From NCBI RefSeq assembly GCF_902381825.1, contig NZ_LR698973.1, forward strand, positions 3,015,662 through 3,052,711: a stretch of 37,050 nucleotides of DNA, given 5' to 3'. This DNA comes from Pseudocoprococcus catus (lineage in GTDB: Bacteria > Bacillota > Clostridia > Lachnospirales > Lachnospiraceae). This document shows positions 22,990 through 32,223 of this stretch, in pieces (position 1 is the first letter of the stretch; each line of letters starts with the position of its first letter). The notes under the pieces are model-generated. The model was given only the letters and a program-made list of their open reading frames with translations, made no database searches and had not been told where the DNA came from. The translations under genes and the position numbers were made by a program.

Positions 22990-23706
22990 ATGGAGAGAAT
23001 CATAGATGGGGAAACCCTTAATGTGCCGGAGCACGTAGCCATTATTCTGGATGGCAACGGCCGCTGGGCGAAGAAACGTTTCATGCCAAGAAATTACGGT
23101 CATATGCAGGGCGCGAAGACAGTTGAGGAAATGTGTGAAGTTGCCAGAGATCTCGGCATCAAGTATTTTACAGTGTATGCTTTTTCGACGGAGAACTGGA
23201 AGCGACCTCAGTCTGAAGTGGATGCCCTGATGAAGCTTTTGAGAAAGTATATGGTCGATTCCCTTGAGAGAACAGCGAAGAATAATATGCGCGTCCGGGT
23301 AATTGGTGACAAGACCGGGTTAAGTGAAGATATTCAGAAGTCCATTGCGGATGTGGAAACAGCTTCTGCGGGCAATACAGGACTGAACTTTACGATTGCC
23401 ATTAATTACGGCAGCCGTGATGAGATGATCCGTGCCATGAAGAAGATGCTGGCAGACGGACATACGAATCCGGGTGAGATGTCAGAAGCATTGTTTGAGC
23501 ACTATCTGGATACGGCCGGCATGCCGGATCCGGATCTGGTGATCCGTACAAGCGGCGAGCAGCGTGTTTCCAATTTTCTGCTCTGGCAGATGGCGTATTC
23601 TGAGTTTTATTTTACACCGGTTCTTTGGCCGGATTATAACAAAGAGACAATGATTGAAGCCATTCGTGCCTATTCAAAACGTGACAGAAGATTTGGTGGT
23701 GTTTAA
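22990..23706 (+). CDS. uppS: Isoprenyl transferase (undecaprenyl diphosphate synthase)
   Basis: This cis-prenyltransferase (238 aa) builds the C55 lipid carrier for peptidoglycan. Motifs are HVAIILDGNGRWAKKR with catalytic D21, YAFSTENWKRP, and the C-terminal RTSGEQRVSNFLLWQMAYSEFYF. The start ATG 22990 has GGGAG 6 nt upstream and gives family length; ATGs at 22927 and 22969 have no ribosome site. It is followed by cdsA after a single base, so they are translationally linked. Confidence 0.94.
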   Translation: MERIIDGETLNVPEHVAIILDGNGRWAKKRFMPRNYGHMQGAKTVEEMCEVARDLGIKYFTVYAFSTENWKRPQSEVDALMKLLRKYMVDSLERTAKNNMRVRVIGDKTGLSEDIQKSIADVETASAGNTGLNFTIAINYGSRDEMIRAMKKMLADGHTNPGEMSEALFEHYLDTAGMPDPDLVIRTSGEQRVSNFLLWQMAYSEFYFTPVLWPDYNKETMIEAIRAYSKRDRRFGGV

Positions 23707-23707
23707 A

Positions 23708-24511
23708 TTGTTTATTACAAGACTGATCAGTGGTGTGATTGTACTGGCTATTGCTGTGGCGGCAATGCTCCTTGGCGGCAATATTTTATTTGCCTTTGTG
23801 GCATTGATCTCTATGATTGGCCTGTTTGAATTATACAGAGCTTCAGGTATTGAGAAGAAGGGACCGGCTATAGCGGGCTATATTGGAGCCCTTTTGTATG
23901 AAATGCTTTTGTGGGCGGCTGTACCGGAAGGAGAACTGATGGCAGCAGCAGTGGGAACACTGCTGATCATGGCTGTTTATGTTTTCAGCTTTCCGAAGTA
24001 CAAGGTCAATGAGATTTTTTGTGCAGTGGCAGGACTTGCTTATGTGGTTGTGCTGATGTCATTTATTTACAAGGTGCGTATGCTGAATGACGGATTATAT
24101 ATTATTCCGTTGATTTTCATCTGTGCATGGGGCAATGATACATGCGCCTACTGTGTTGGCATGCTTATTGGCAAGCACAAGATGTTCCCGAGACTCAGTC
24201 CGAAGAAAAGTGTCGAAGGCTTTATAGGCGGTATTGCAGGTGCTGTGCTCCTGGGACTGATTTACGGACGTATTTTTGGAGCACACCTGATTTCACTGAG
24301 TGTGCCGATGCGTGACTGTGCGATTATCGCAGGTGTGGGCGCGCTGATTGCTGTTGTAGGTGATCTGGCAGCATCCGCCATTAAGCGTGATACAGGCATC
24401 AAGGACTACGGCCGTCTGATACCGGGACACGGCGGCATTCTGGACCGCTTTGATAGTATCTTATTTACAGCACCGGTTGTGTATATACTGGCGGTATGTC
24501 TGGGCGCATAA
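23708..24511 (+). CDS. cdsA: Phosphatidate cytidylyltransferase
   Basis: This integral membrane enzyme (267 aa) makes CDP-diacylglycerol from phosphatidic acid and CTP, the branch point of phospholipid synthesis. The C-terminal signature SAIKRDTGIKDYGRLIPGHGG is diagnostic, and the rest is a series of hydrophobic helices. The start is taken as TTG 23708, one base after the uppS stop, giving MFITRLISGV. A longer frame to 23654 would overlap uppS and has no ribosome site. The Shine-Dalgarno is weak (GGTGGTG), consistent with coupling. Confidence 0.92.
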   Translation: MFITRLISGVIVLAIAVAAMLLGGNILFAFVALISMIGLFELYRASGIEKKGPAIAGYIGALLYEMLLWAAVPEGELMAAAVGTLLIMAVYVFSFPKYKVNEIFCAVAGLAYVVVLMSFIYKVRMLNDGLYIIPLIFICAWGNDTCAYCVGMLIGKHKMFPRLSPKKSVEGFIGGIAGAVLLGLIYGRIFGAHLISLSVPMRDCAIIAGVGALIAVVGDLAASAIKRDTGIKDYGRLIPGHGGILDRFDSILFTAPVVYILAVCLGA

Positions 24512-24542
24512 CTGTCCTGAATTGAGAAAGGAAGATCATTTT

Positions 24543-25688
24543 TTGAAGAAGATTGCAATATTGGGGTCTACAGGCTCCATAGGAACACAGACACTGGATG
24601 TTATTTCACAGCATCCGCAGGATTTGAGCGTTGCTGCTTTGGCAGCAGGGTCGAATATTGTCCTTCTTGAACAGCAGATCAGACAGTACCATCCGCTGAT
24701 CGCAGCTGTTTGGGATGCTAAGAAGGCAGCAGAATTGAAGATTGCCGTATCGGATCTTGATGTGAAGATTGTTTCTGGTATGGAAGGAATGATAGAGGCT
24801 GTGACACTGCCGGAGGCAGATATTGTTGTGACAGCTGTTGTGGGGATGATCGGTATCCGTCCGACTATGGAAGCTATCAAAGCCGGCAAAGATATCGCAC
24901 TGGCCAACAAAGAGACGTTAGTTACGGCAGGCCATCTGATTATGCAGATGGCAAAGGATTATCATGTGCAGATCCTGCCGGTAGACAGTGAACATTCAGC
25001 GATTTTCCAGTCCTTAAAGGGGGAACATGCATCAGGCATCAGAAGAATCCTTCTGACAGCTTCCGGCGGCCCTTTCAGAGGGAAAACCCTGGATGAACTT
25101 GCAGATGTCCGGGTGGAGGATGCCCTGAAGCATCCAAACTGGTCTATGGGACACAAGATTACCATTGATTCAGCGACCATGGTGAACAAAGGGCTGGAAG
25201 TGATTGAGGCTAAGTGGCTTTTCGGTGTAGACCTTGATCAGATCCAGGTAGTTGTTCATCCGCAGAGCGTGATCCATTCTGCGGTGGAATTCCAGGATCA
25301 TGCAGTGATTGCCCAGCTCGGCACACCGGATATGCGTCTGCCAATCCAGTATGCACTGTTTTATCCCGAGAGAAAGCCGCTTCAGTCAGAAGCCCTGGAT
25401 CTGTTCAAACTGCATACAATGACCTTTGAAGAACCGGATCTTGGAACATTCAGAGGACTGGCACTGGCTTATGAAGCAGCACGCAGAGGCGGCAGCATGC
25501 CGACAGCATTGAATGCGGCTAATGAGAAGGCTGTGGCCATGTTCCTTGACAGAAAGATTCGCTTTCTTGATATTCCCGAGATTATTTCAGAGTGTATGGC
25601 AGCCCATCAGTGGATTGATCATCCGTCTCTTGAAGATATACTTGAGACTGAACAGTGGACCTATCGTTATATAGAAAGCAGGTGGTAG
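24543..25688 (+). CDS. dxr: 1-deoxy-D-xylulose 5-phosphate reductoisomerase
   Basis: This 381-aa enzyme converts DXP to 2-C-methyl-D-erythritol 4-phosphate with NADPH, the first committed MEP step. The nucleotide site is KKIAILGSTGSIGTQTLDV and the metal/substrate site ILPVDSEHSAIFQSL plus TASGGPFRGK; ALNAANEKAVAMFL is the C-terminal block. The start is TTG 24543, with GAAAGGAAG about 10 nt upstream, which gives the exact family N-terminus. An in-frame ATG 31 codons earlier lies inside cdsA and is rejected. Confidence 0.95.
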   Translation: MKKIAILGSTGSIGTQTLDVISQHPQDLSVAALAAGSNIVLLEQQIRQYHPLIAAVWDAKKAAELKIAVSDLDVKIVSGMEGMIEAVTLPEADIVVTAVVGMIGIRPTMEAIKAGKDIALANKETLVTAGHLIMQMAKDYHVQILPVDSEHSAIFQSLKGEHASGIRRILLTASGGPFRGKTLDELADVRVEDALKHPNWSMGHKITIDSATMVNKGLEVIEAKWLFGVDLDQIQVVVHPQSVIHSAVEFQDHAVIAQLGTPDMRLPIQYALFYPERKPLQSEALDLFKLHTMTFEEPDLGTFRGLALAYEAARRGGSMPTALNAANEKAVAMFLDRKIRFLDIPEIISECMAAHQWIDHPSLEDILETEQWTYRYIESRW

Positions 25689-25689
25689 A

Positions 25690-26724
25690 TTGAAGCTGAT
25701 CGTGGCACTTCTTGTATTTGGCATCATTGTCATATTCCACGAGTTCGGACATTTTATAGTTGCAAAGAAGAACGGTATTGTTGTTGAAGAGTTTGCCGTG
25801 GGCATGGGACCGAAGCTTTTTGGTGTCCGCCGCGGTGAGACAGAATATACATTAAGGCTGCTGCCCCTTGGCGGTGCCTGCATGATGCTTGGTGAGGATA
25901 CAGCAGAGGAAGTGATTCCCGGGTCATTCAATTCGAAGTCTGTGTGGGCCAGAATGGCTGTTGTAGCAGCGGGACCGGTTTTTAACTTTATCATGGCTTT
26001 TGTCTGTGCTGTGATCATTATCGGTATGAATGGTTATATATCAGGTGAGATCCTTCAGGTGGAGGATGGATCACCGGCCATGGAAGCTGGCCTTGAAGCG
26101 GGAGATATCATTACAAAGGCGGACAGAACATCTGTGCATACATTTTCTGATTTCAGAATGCATATTGCACTGAATCAGGGACGGAAATGTACGATCACCT
26201 ACATCAGAGACGGTGAGAAGCATCAGACTACGGTGACGCCGGAGATGACCGATGATGGTGTATACCGCATTGGTATTGTGGGCGGTGTTCAGGAGAAGCC
26301 GAAGTTCGGCGGACTTCTTATCAGCAGTTTCTATGAAGTGAAGTCCAATATTGATCTGGTGATCAAGAGCCTTGAGATGATGATCCAGGGACAGGTATCA
26401 AGAAGCGATGTGGCGGGGCCTGTAGGTATGTTTCAGGTGATTGGTGACAGCTATGAATCTGCGGCAAAGTACGGCCTTCGAAGTGTGATACTAACCATTG
26501 CAGATATGATTCTTTTGCTGTCAGCCAATCTTGGCGTGATGAATCTGCTGCCGATTCCTGCACTGGATGGCGGACGTCTTGTCTTTCTTATTGTGGAAGC
26601 CCTCAGAGGCAAGCCGGTACCGAGAGACAAAGAGGGGTTTGTGCATATGATCGGCTTTGTGATTCTTATGGGAATCATGGTGCTTGTCATGTTCAATGAT
26701 TTTGCGAGAATTTTTGGTTTTTAG
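25690..26724 (+). CDS. rseP: RIP metalloprotease, site-2 protease RseP
   Basis: This membrane-embedded zinc protease (344 aa) of the S2P family cleaves transmembrane segments such as anti-sigma factors and signal peptide remnants. The first helix carries HEFGH (H17, E18, H21), a PDZ domain spans about residues 110-190 (VEDGSPAMEAGLEAGDIITKAD), and the third zinc ligand is the Asp in NLLPIPALDGGRL. The start is TTG 25690, one base after the dxr stop. The dxr-rseP-ispG order is typical of Firmicutes. Confidence 0.94.
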   Translation: MKLIVALLVFGIIVIFHEFGHFIVAKKNGIVVEEFAVGMGPKLFGVRRGETEYTLRLLPLGGACMMLGEDTAEEVIPGSFNSKSVWARMAVVAAGPVFNFIMAFVCAVIIIGMNGYISGEILQVEDGSPAMEAGLEAGDIITKADRTSVHTFSDFRMHIALNQGRKCTITYIRDGEKHQTTVTPEMTDDGVYRIGIVGGVQEKPKFGGLLISSFYEVKSNIDLVIKSLEMMIQGQVSRSDVAGPVGMFQVIGDSYESAAKYGLRSVILTIADMILLLSANLGVMNLLPIPALDGGRLVFLIVEALRGKPVPRDKEGFVHMIGFVILMGIMVLVMFNDFARIFGF

Positions 26725-26741
26725 ACATTAAAGGAGCAGTT

Positions 26742-27803
26742 ATGTTTGATAGAACAAAAGCAAAGGTGATTCGCATAGGCGATCGCTGCATCGGAGGCGA
26801 TTATCCGATTGCGATCCAGTCTATGTGTAATACAAAAACGGAAGATGTAAAGGCAACTGTTGCCCAGATCCTGGCCCTTGAAGCGGCCGGATGCGAGATC
26901 ATCCGTGTGGCAGTGCCGACCATGGAGGCGGCAGAGGCCATCACGGAGATCAAGAAGCAGATTCATATTCCGCTGGTGGCAGACATTCATTTTGACTATC
27001 GTCTGGCTATTGCGGCCATTGAACACGGGGTTGACAAAATCCGTATCAATCCGGGCAATATCGGCAGTGTGGATCGCGTGAAGGCGGTTGTAGATAAGGC
27101 AAAGGCTTACCATGTGCCGATCCGCGTGGGTGTCAACAGCGGTTCTCTTGAGAAGGATCTGATCGCCAAATACGGCGGTCATGTAACGGCGGAAGGCATT
27201 GTGGAAAGTGCTCTGGATAAGGTGCATCTGATTGAAGATCTGGGTTATGACCAGATGGTCATCAGTATTAAGTCTTCAGATGTTATGATGTGTGTGAAAG
27301 CCCATGAACTCATTGCCGCAAAGACGGATTATCCGCTGCATGTGGGCATTACAGAGTCTGGAACCCTGATCTCCGGCAATATCAAATCAGCCGTCGGTCT
27401 CGGTATTATGCTGAATGAGGGAGTTGGTCACACTATCCGCGTTTCCCTGACCGGGGATCCTCTGGAAGAGATCAAGTCAGCCAAACTCATTTTAAAGACA
27501 CTGGGACTTCGAAAAGGCGGTATTGAAGTTGTATCCTGCCCGACATGTGGCCGTACAAGAATTGATCTGATCGGCCTTGCCAACAAAGTGGAGAACCTTG
27601 TTCAGAATTATGATCTGGATATCAAAGTGGCTGTCATGGGGTGCGTTGTCAACGGGCCGGGAGAGGCCAGAGAGGCTGATATCGGCGTCGCAGGCGGCAT
27701 CGGTGAAGGCCTGCTGATCAAGAAAGGTGAAATTGTGAAGAAGGTGCCGGAAGACCAGCTTCTGGCTGTTTTGAAAGATGAGCTTGATCACTGGAACAAA
27801 TAG
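26742..27803 (+). CDS. ispG: 4-hydroxy-3-methylbut-2-en-1-yl diphosphate synthase
   Basis: This 353-aa 4Fe-4S enzyme converts MEcPP to HMBPP in the MEP pathway. The N-terminal TIM barrel carries IQSMCNTKTEDV and VADIHFDYRLA, and KIRINPGNIG is family-specific. Cluster cysteines are in SCPTCGRT and MGCVVNGPGEAREADIG. It is the short bacterial form without the inserted middle domain. AAAGGAG precedes the ATG, 17 bp after rseP. With dxr here, two MEP genes are in one operon. Confidence 0.96.
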   Translation: MFDRTKAKVIRIGDRCIGGDYPIAIQSMCNTKTEDVKATVAQILALEAAGCEIIRVAVPTMEAAEAITEIKKQIHIPLVADIHFDYRLAIAAIEHGVDKIRINPGNIGSVDRVKAVVDKAKAYHVPIRVGVNSGSLEKDLIAKYGGHVTAEGIVESALDKVHLIEDLGYDQMVISIKSSDVMMCVKAHELIAAKTDYPLHVGITESGTLISGNIKSAVGLGIMLNEGVGHTIRVSLTGDPLEEIKSAKLILKTLGLRKGGIEVVSCPTCGRTRIDLIGLANKVENLVQNYDLDIKVAVMGCVVNGPGEAREADIGVAGGIGEGLLIKKGEIVKKVPEDQLLAVLKDELDHWNK

Positions 27804-27817
27804 AAGGATTTGATTAA

Positions 27818-30800
27818 GTGAAAAAATTTCTGAATATATTACCTGATTTAAAGCTCAGTCATGAAATGACTGAGCTGTTTGAAACTGTGGAATGTGAAAA
27901 GGTGGCGGCCAGCAGAGATCATTCGCGCATCAAGATCTATATTCACAGTGATCGTTTGATTGCCCATAAGGCCATCCGGGAGACGGAGCGGGCTATTCGC
28001 AGCCAGATGTTTAAGGACCAGGTAGATGTATGCCTGGTTGAAAAATACCACCTGTCCCGGCAGTATACGCCGGCGAGATTGCTGGAGGCATATACTGGAA
28101 GTCTGATCGATGAACTGGAAGAAGAGGGAGAACTTTCTGCCAATCTTTTCAGAAAGGCAGAGAAAACATTTCTGGAACCTTTTGTTCTGGAGCTGAAGGT
28201 GGAAGAAAACTGCATTGCGCAAGTGAAAATGGAGAAGTTGAAGCATAAGCTGGAACATATTTTTTCAGAGCGCTTTGATATGCCTCTTGGGATCGTCCTC
28301 GGATGGCTGCCGAAGAAAAAGAGTAAGTATGCGGTTTATGCTGATTCTGCCATGAAGGAAGAAATCGCACAGATTGTACAGACCTATGAGCAGGCAAAAG
28401 AAGACCAGAAAGAGGTCGAAAAGCAGGAGGTCCAGCAGAAGGAAAAGCCTGCTTTCAAGAAGAATTATGTGAAACAGCGGCTTCCGGAAGATAAAGATAT
28501 TTTTTATGGACGCAATTTTGAAGGTGAAGAAACAGAAATTCATGAGATTATCGATGAGATGGGTGAAGTGGTTGTCCGGGGAAAGATCATTCAGCTGGAG
28601 ACCCGGGAGATCCGTAACGAGAAGACCATCGTGATGTTTGCCGTAACGGATTTTACCGATACCATTAAAGCAAAGGTGTTCACCAAGAATGAACGTCTGC
28701 CGGAGCTTCTGGACAAGTTAAAGGAAGGGGCTTTCATCAAAATGAAGGCCGTTGCCATGATGGACCAGTTTGAGCATGATATTGCCCTTGGTTCTGTATC
28801 CGGTATTAAGACCATTCCGGATTTCACGGAGAAACGCATGGATCACAGCCCGGTTAAGCGTGTGGAGCTGCATTGCCATACCACCATGAGCGATATGGAT
28901 GGTGTAACGGATGTGAAGAAGCTTCTGAAGACGGCTATGGGATGGGGACATCAGGCCATGGCCATTACAGATCATGGCGTTGTTCAGGCTTTCCCGGATG
29001 CCAATCACTGTGTAGAGGGCAAGGACTTTAAGGTCATTTACGGCATGGAAGGGTATTTGGTGGATGATATCAAAAATATTGTCACGGACTCCAGAGGGCA
29101 GAGCCTGGATTCTACGTTTGTCGTTTTTGATATTGAGACAACGGGATTCAGTGCGGTGAATGACCGTATCATCGAAATCGGTGCCGTCAAGGTGGAAAAT
29201 GGCATGATCACGGAGAAGTTCAGTGAATTTGTCAATCCGGAAAGGCCAATTCCTTTTGAAATCGAGAAACTGACGAGCATCAATGACAGAATGGTGGAAG
29301 ATGCCCCGAATATTTCGGTGATCCTGCCGAAATTCATGGATTTCTGCGGGGGCTCTGTCCTGGTGGCTCACAATGCGGATTTTGATACGGGATTTATCCG
29401 TCACAATTGTGAGGTTCTGGGGCTGCCCTATGATTACACCTATGTGGATACACTGGGGATTGCCAGAAGCTTTCTGGAAGGTCTGAAGAATTACAAGCTG
29501 GATACCGTAGTTGAAGCCATGGGATGTACCCTGGCCAATCATCATCGTGCTGTGGATGATGCCGGAGCGACAGCGGATGTTTTTGTGCGCTTTCTGGAAC
29601 GGTTTAAGAAAAAGAATATCAGGGATCTGGATGAGCTGAATACATACAGTGCCATGTCTGTGGATGCCATTAAGAAATTAAAAACTTACCATATTATTCT
29701 TCTGGCTAAGAATGAGATCGGCCGTATTAATCTGTATCGTCTTGTGTCATTGTCTCATCTGGATTATTATGCAAGACGTCCGCGAATACCAAAGAGTGTT
29801 CTTGCAAAATACCGGGAAGGACTTATTATCGGGTCTGCTTGTGAAGCAGGAGAGCTTTTCAGGGCTGTTGTAGATGAACGTCCGGAAGAAGAAATCGCGA
29901 GAATTGTCGAATTTTATGATTACCTGGAGATTCAGCCCACCGGCAACAATGAATTTATGATCCGTGATCCGAAGATGACGAAGGTCAGCACGGTCGCTGA
30001 TCTGCAGGATCTGAACAGGAAGATTGTGGAGCTGGGAGAGAAATTCAACAAGCCTGTCTGCGCCACCTGCGATGTGCATTTCCTGAATCCGGAAGATGAA
30101 GTATACCGAAGGATCATCATGTCAAATAAGGGATTTGGCGATGCGGATCTGCAGCCGCCGTTGTACCTTCGGACCACAGAGGAGATGTTGGATGAGTTTC
30201 AGTACCTGGGAGCTGAGAAAGCAGAAGAGGTGGTTGTGACCAATACCAACAGGATTGCGGATATGATTGACAGAATTTCTCCGGTCCGGCCGGATAAATG
30301 TCCGCCGGTCATTGAGAATTCGGCAGGCATCCTGCGAGATATCTGTTACAATCGTGCCCATGAGCTTTACGGGGAGGATTTGCCGGATATCGTGACGGAG
30401 CGACTGGAAAGAGAACTGAATTCTATCATTGGTAATGGTTTTGCGGTTATGTATATCATTGCGCAGAAACTGGTGTGGAAATCCGTTGCAGACGGCTATC
30501 TGGTAGGATCCAGAGGTTCTGTAGGTTCATCTTTCGTTGCCTATATGGCCGGTATTACAGAGGTTAATTCCCTGCAGGCCCATTATCTGTGCCCGAAATG
30601 TCACTATGTGGATTTTGATTCGGACTATGTCAAAAGTTTTTCGGGCCGTTCCGGCTGTGATATGGAAGACAGGGTCTGCCCGGTATGCGGAGAACCGCTG
30701 ATGAAGGAGGGACATGATATTCCTTTCGAAACCTTCCTTGGATTCAAGGGCAACAAAGAGCCGGATATTGACTTGAACTTCTCCGGTGATTATCAGAGTA

Positions 30801-32209
30801 AGGCTCATGCTTATACGGAGGTTATCTTCGGTAAAGGCAAGACTTTCCGTGCGGGAACCGTTGGTACATTGGCAGATAAGACGGCTTACGGTTATGCCAT
30901 GCATTATTACGAAGAGCATGAACAGCATAAACGTTCCTGCGAGCTGGACCGGATTTCCAGCGGATGCGTCGGTGTCAGACGTACAACCGGTCAGCATCCC
31001 GGCGGTATCATTGTTGTGCCCCATGGTGAAGAGATTTATTCCTTCACACCGGTTCAGCATCCGGCCAATGACCAGACAACCAAGATTATTACCACCCATT
31101 TCGATTATCATTCCATTGACCATAACCTTTTGAAACTGGATATTCTTGGACATGATGATCCGACCATGATCCGTATGCTGGAAGATATTACCGGCGTGGA
31201 CGCCACGAAAATACGACTGGATGATCCGGAAGTATTATCGCTGTTTCATGGTCTTGAGGCGCTCCATATTAAACCGGAGGACATCGGCGGTACCGACCTG
31301 GGTTCTCTTGGTATTCCTGAGTTCGGTACGGAATTTGTTATGCAGATGCTCCGTGATACAAAACCGAAAGCATTTTCGGATCTGGTGCGTATTTCAGGTC
31401 TGTCCCATGGTACGGATGTATGGCTGGGCAATGCACAGACGCTGATCCAGGAGGGAAAAGCCCAGATTTCCACAGCCATCTGTACACGAGATGATATTAT
31501 GATCTATCTGATCGACAAAGGGGTTGAATCCGAACAGTCTTTCAAGATTATGGAAAGTGTCCGTAAAGGGAAGGGCCTGACACCGGATTATGAGAAAGTC
31601 ATGAAAGAACATGATGTGCCGGACTGGTATCTCTGGTCCTGCAAAAAGATCAAATATATGTTCCCGAAAGCCCATGCGGTGGCTTATGTTATGATGGGTA
31701 TCCGTATTGCCTGGTTTAAGATCCATGAACCGCTGGCCTATTATGCAGCCTTTTTCACCATTCGAGCAACGGCTTTTGATTATGGTCTGATGTGTCAGGG
31801 TAAAGCGGCTATTGATAATCATATCAAAGCTTATAAAGCAAACCCGAATCTTTCCAAGAAAGAGCAGGATACTCTGCGTGATATGAAGATCGTACAGGAA
31901 TTCTATGCAAGAGGTTTTGAATTTCTGAAAATCGATCTGTATCAATCGGATGCCATCAAATTTCAGGTTGCAGAGGGCAAATTACTGCCGCCGTTTTCTG
32001 TCATTGAAGGCATGGGCGGTATTGCTGCGGAAGCATTGGCTGTGGCAGCTCACGCAGAGACTGAGCGCGGTGAGAAATTCCTGTCGAAGGACGATATTCG
32101 TCAGAAGGCTAAAGTCAGTCAGACTGTGCTGGATACTATGGCTGAACTTGGACTTCTCGGTGGACTCCCTGAGAGCAATCAGTTGTCAATTTTTGATTTT
32201 GGTTTTTAG
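27818..32209 (+). CDS. polC: DNA polymerase III PolC-type alpha subunit
   Basis: This is the main replicative polymerase of low-GC Gram-positives (1463 aa). After an N-terminal region and an OB domain, the PHP domain begins at HCHTTMSDMDGV (H352), interrupted by a DEDD 3'-5' exonuclease (FDIETTGFSAVNDRIIEIGAV, D438 and E440). The palm has GSRGSVGSSFVAYM and PDIDLNFSGDYQ (D983, D985), and a zinc-binding segment is CPKCHYVDF ... CPVCGEPL. The start is GTG 27818 with AGAAGGA 9 nt upstream. It is full length and no disruption was seen. Confidence 0.97.
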   Translation: MKKFLNILPDLKLSHEMTELFETVECEKVAASRDHSRIKIYIHSDRLIAHKAIRETERAIRSQMFKDQVDVCLVEKYHLSRQYTPARLLEAYTGSLIDELEEEGELSANLFRKAEKTFLEPFVLELKVEENCIAQVKMEKLKHKLEHIFSERFDMPLGIVLGWLPKKKSKYAVYADSAMKEEIAQIVQTYEQAKEDQKEVEKQEVQQKEKPAFKKNYVKQRLPEDKDIFYGRNFEGEETEIHEIIDEMGEVVVRGKIIQLETREIRNEKTIVMFAVTDFTDTIKAKVFTKNERLPELLDKLKEGAFIKMKAVAMMDQFEHDIALGSVSGIKTIPDFTEKRMDHSPVKRVELHCHTTMSDMDGVTDVKKLLKTAMGWGHQAMAITDHGVVQAFPDANHCVEGKDFKVIYGMEGYLVDDIKNIVTDSRGQSLDSTFVVFDIETTGFSAVNDRIIEIGAVKVENGMITEKFSEFVNPERPIPFEIEKLTSINDRMVEDAPNISVILPKFMDFCGGSVLVAHNADFDTGFIRHNCEVLGLPYDYTYVDTLGIARSFLEGLKNYKLDTVVEAMGCTLANHHRAVDDAGATADVFVRFLERFKKKNIRDLDELNTYSAMSVDAIKKLKTYHIILLAKNEIGRINLYRLVSLSHLDYYARRPRIPKSVLAKYREGLIIGSACEAGELFRAVVDERPEEEIARIVEFYDYLEIQPTGNNEFMIRDPKMTKVSTVADLQDLNRKIVELGEKFNKPVCATCDVHFLNPEDEVYRRIIMSNKGFGDADLQPPLYLRTTEEMLDEFQYLGAEKAEEVVVTNTNRIADMIDRISPVRPDKCPPVIENSAGILRDICYNRAHELYGEDLPDIVTERLERELNSIIGNGFAVMYIIAQKLVWKSVADGYLVGSRGSVGSSFVAYMAGITEVNSLQAHYLCPKCHYVDFDSDYVKSFSGRSGCDMEDRVCPVCGEPLMKEGHDIPFETFLGFKGNKEPDIDLNFSGDYQSKAHAYTEVIFGKGKTFRAGTVGTLADKTAYGYAMHYYEEHEQHKRSCELDRISSGCVGVRRTTGQHPGGIIVVPHGEEIYSFTPVQHPANDQTTKIITTHFDYHSIDHNLLKLDILGHDDPTMIRMLEDITGVDATKIRLDDPEVLSLFHGLEALHIKPEDIGGTDLGSLGIPEFGTEFVMQMLRDTKPKAFSDLVRISGLSHGTDVWLGNAQTLIQEGKAQISTAICTRDDIMIYLIDKGVESEQSFKIMESVRKGKGLTPDYEKVMKEHDVPDWYLWSCKKIKYMFPKAHAVAYVMMGIRIAWFKIHEPLAYYAAFFTIRATAFDYGLMCQGKAAIDNHIKAYKANPNLSKKEQDTLRDMKIVQEFYARGFEFLKIDLYQSDAIKFQVAEGKLLPPFSVIEGMGGIAAEALAVAAHAETERGEKFLSKDDIRQKAKVSQTVLDTMAELGLLGGLPESNQLSIFDFGF

Positions 32210-32223
32210 GAGGAAGGATTGAC

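Noticed and set aside
28718..29545. 275-codon minus-strand ORF inside polC
   Set aside because: It lies wholly antisense to the PHP and exonuclease domains of polC and has no recognisable motif or ribosome site.
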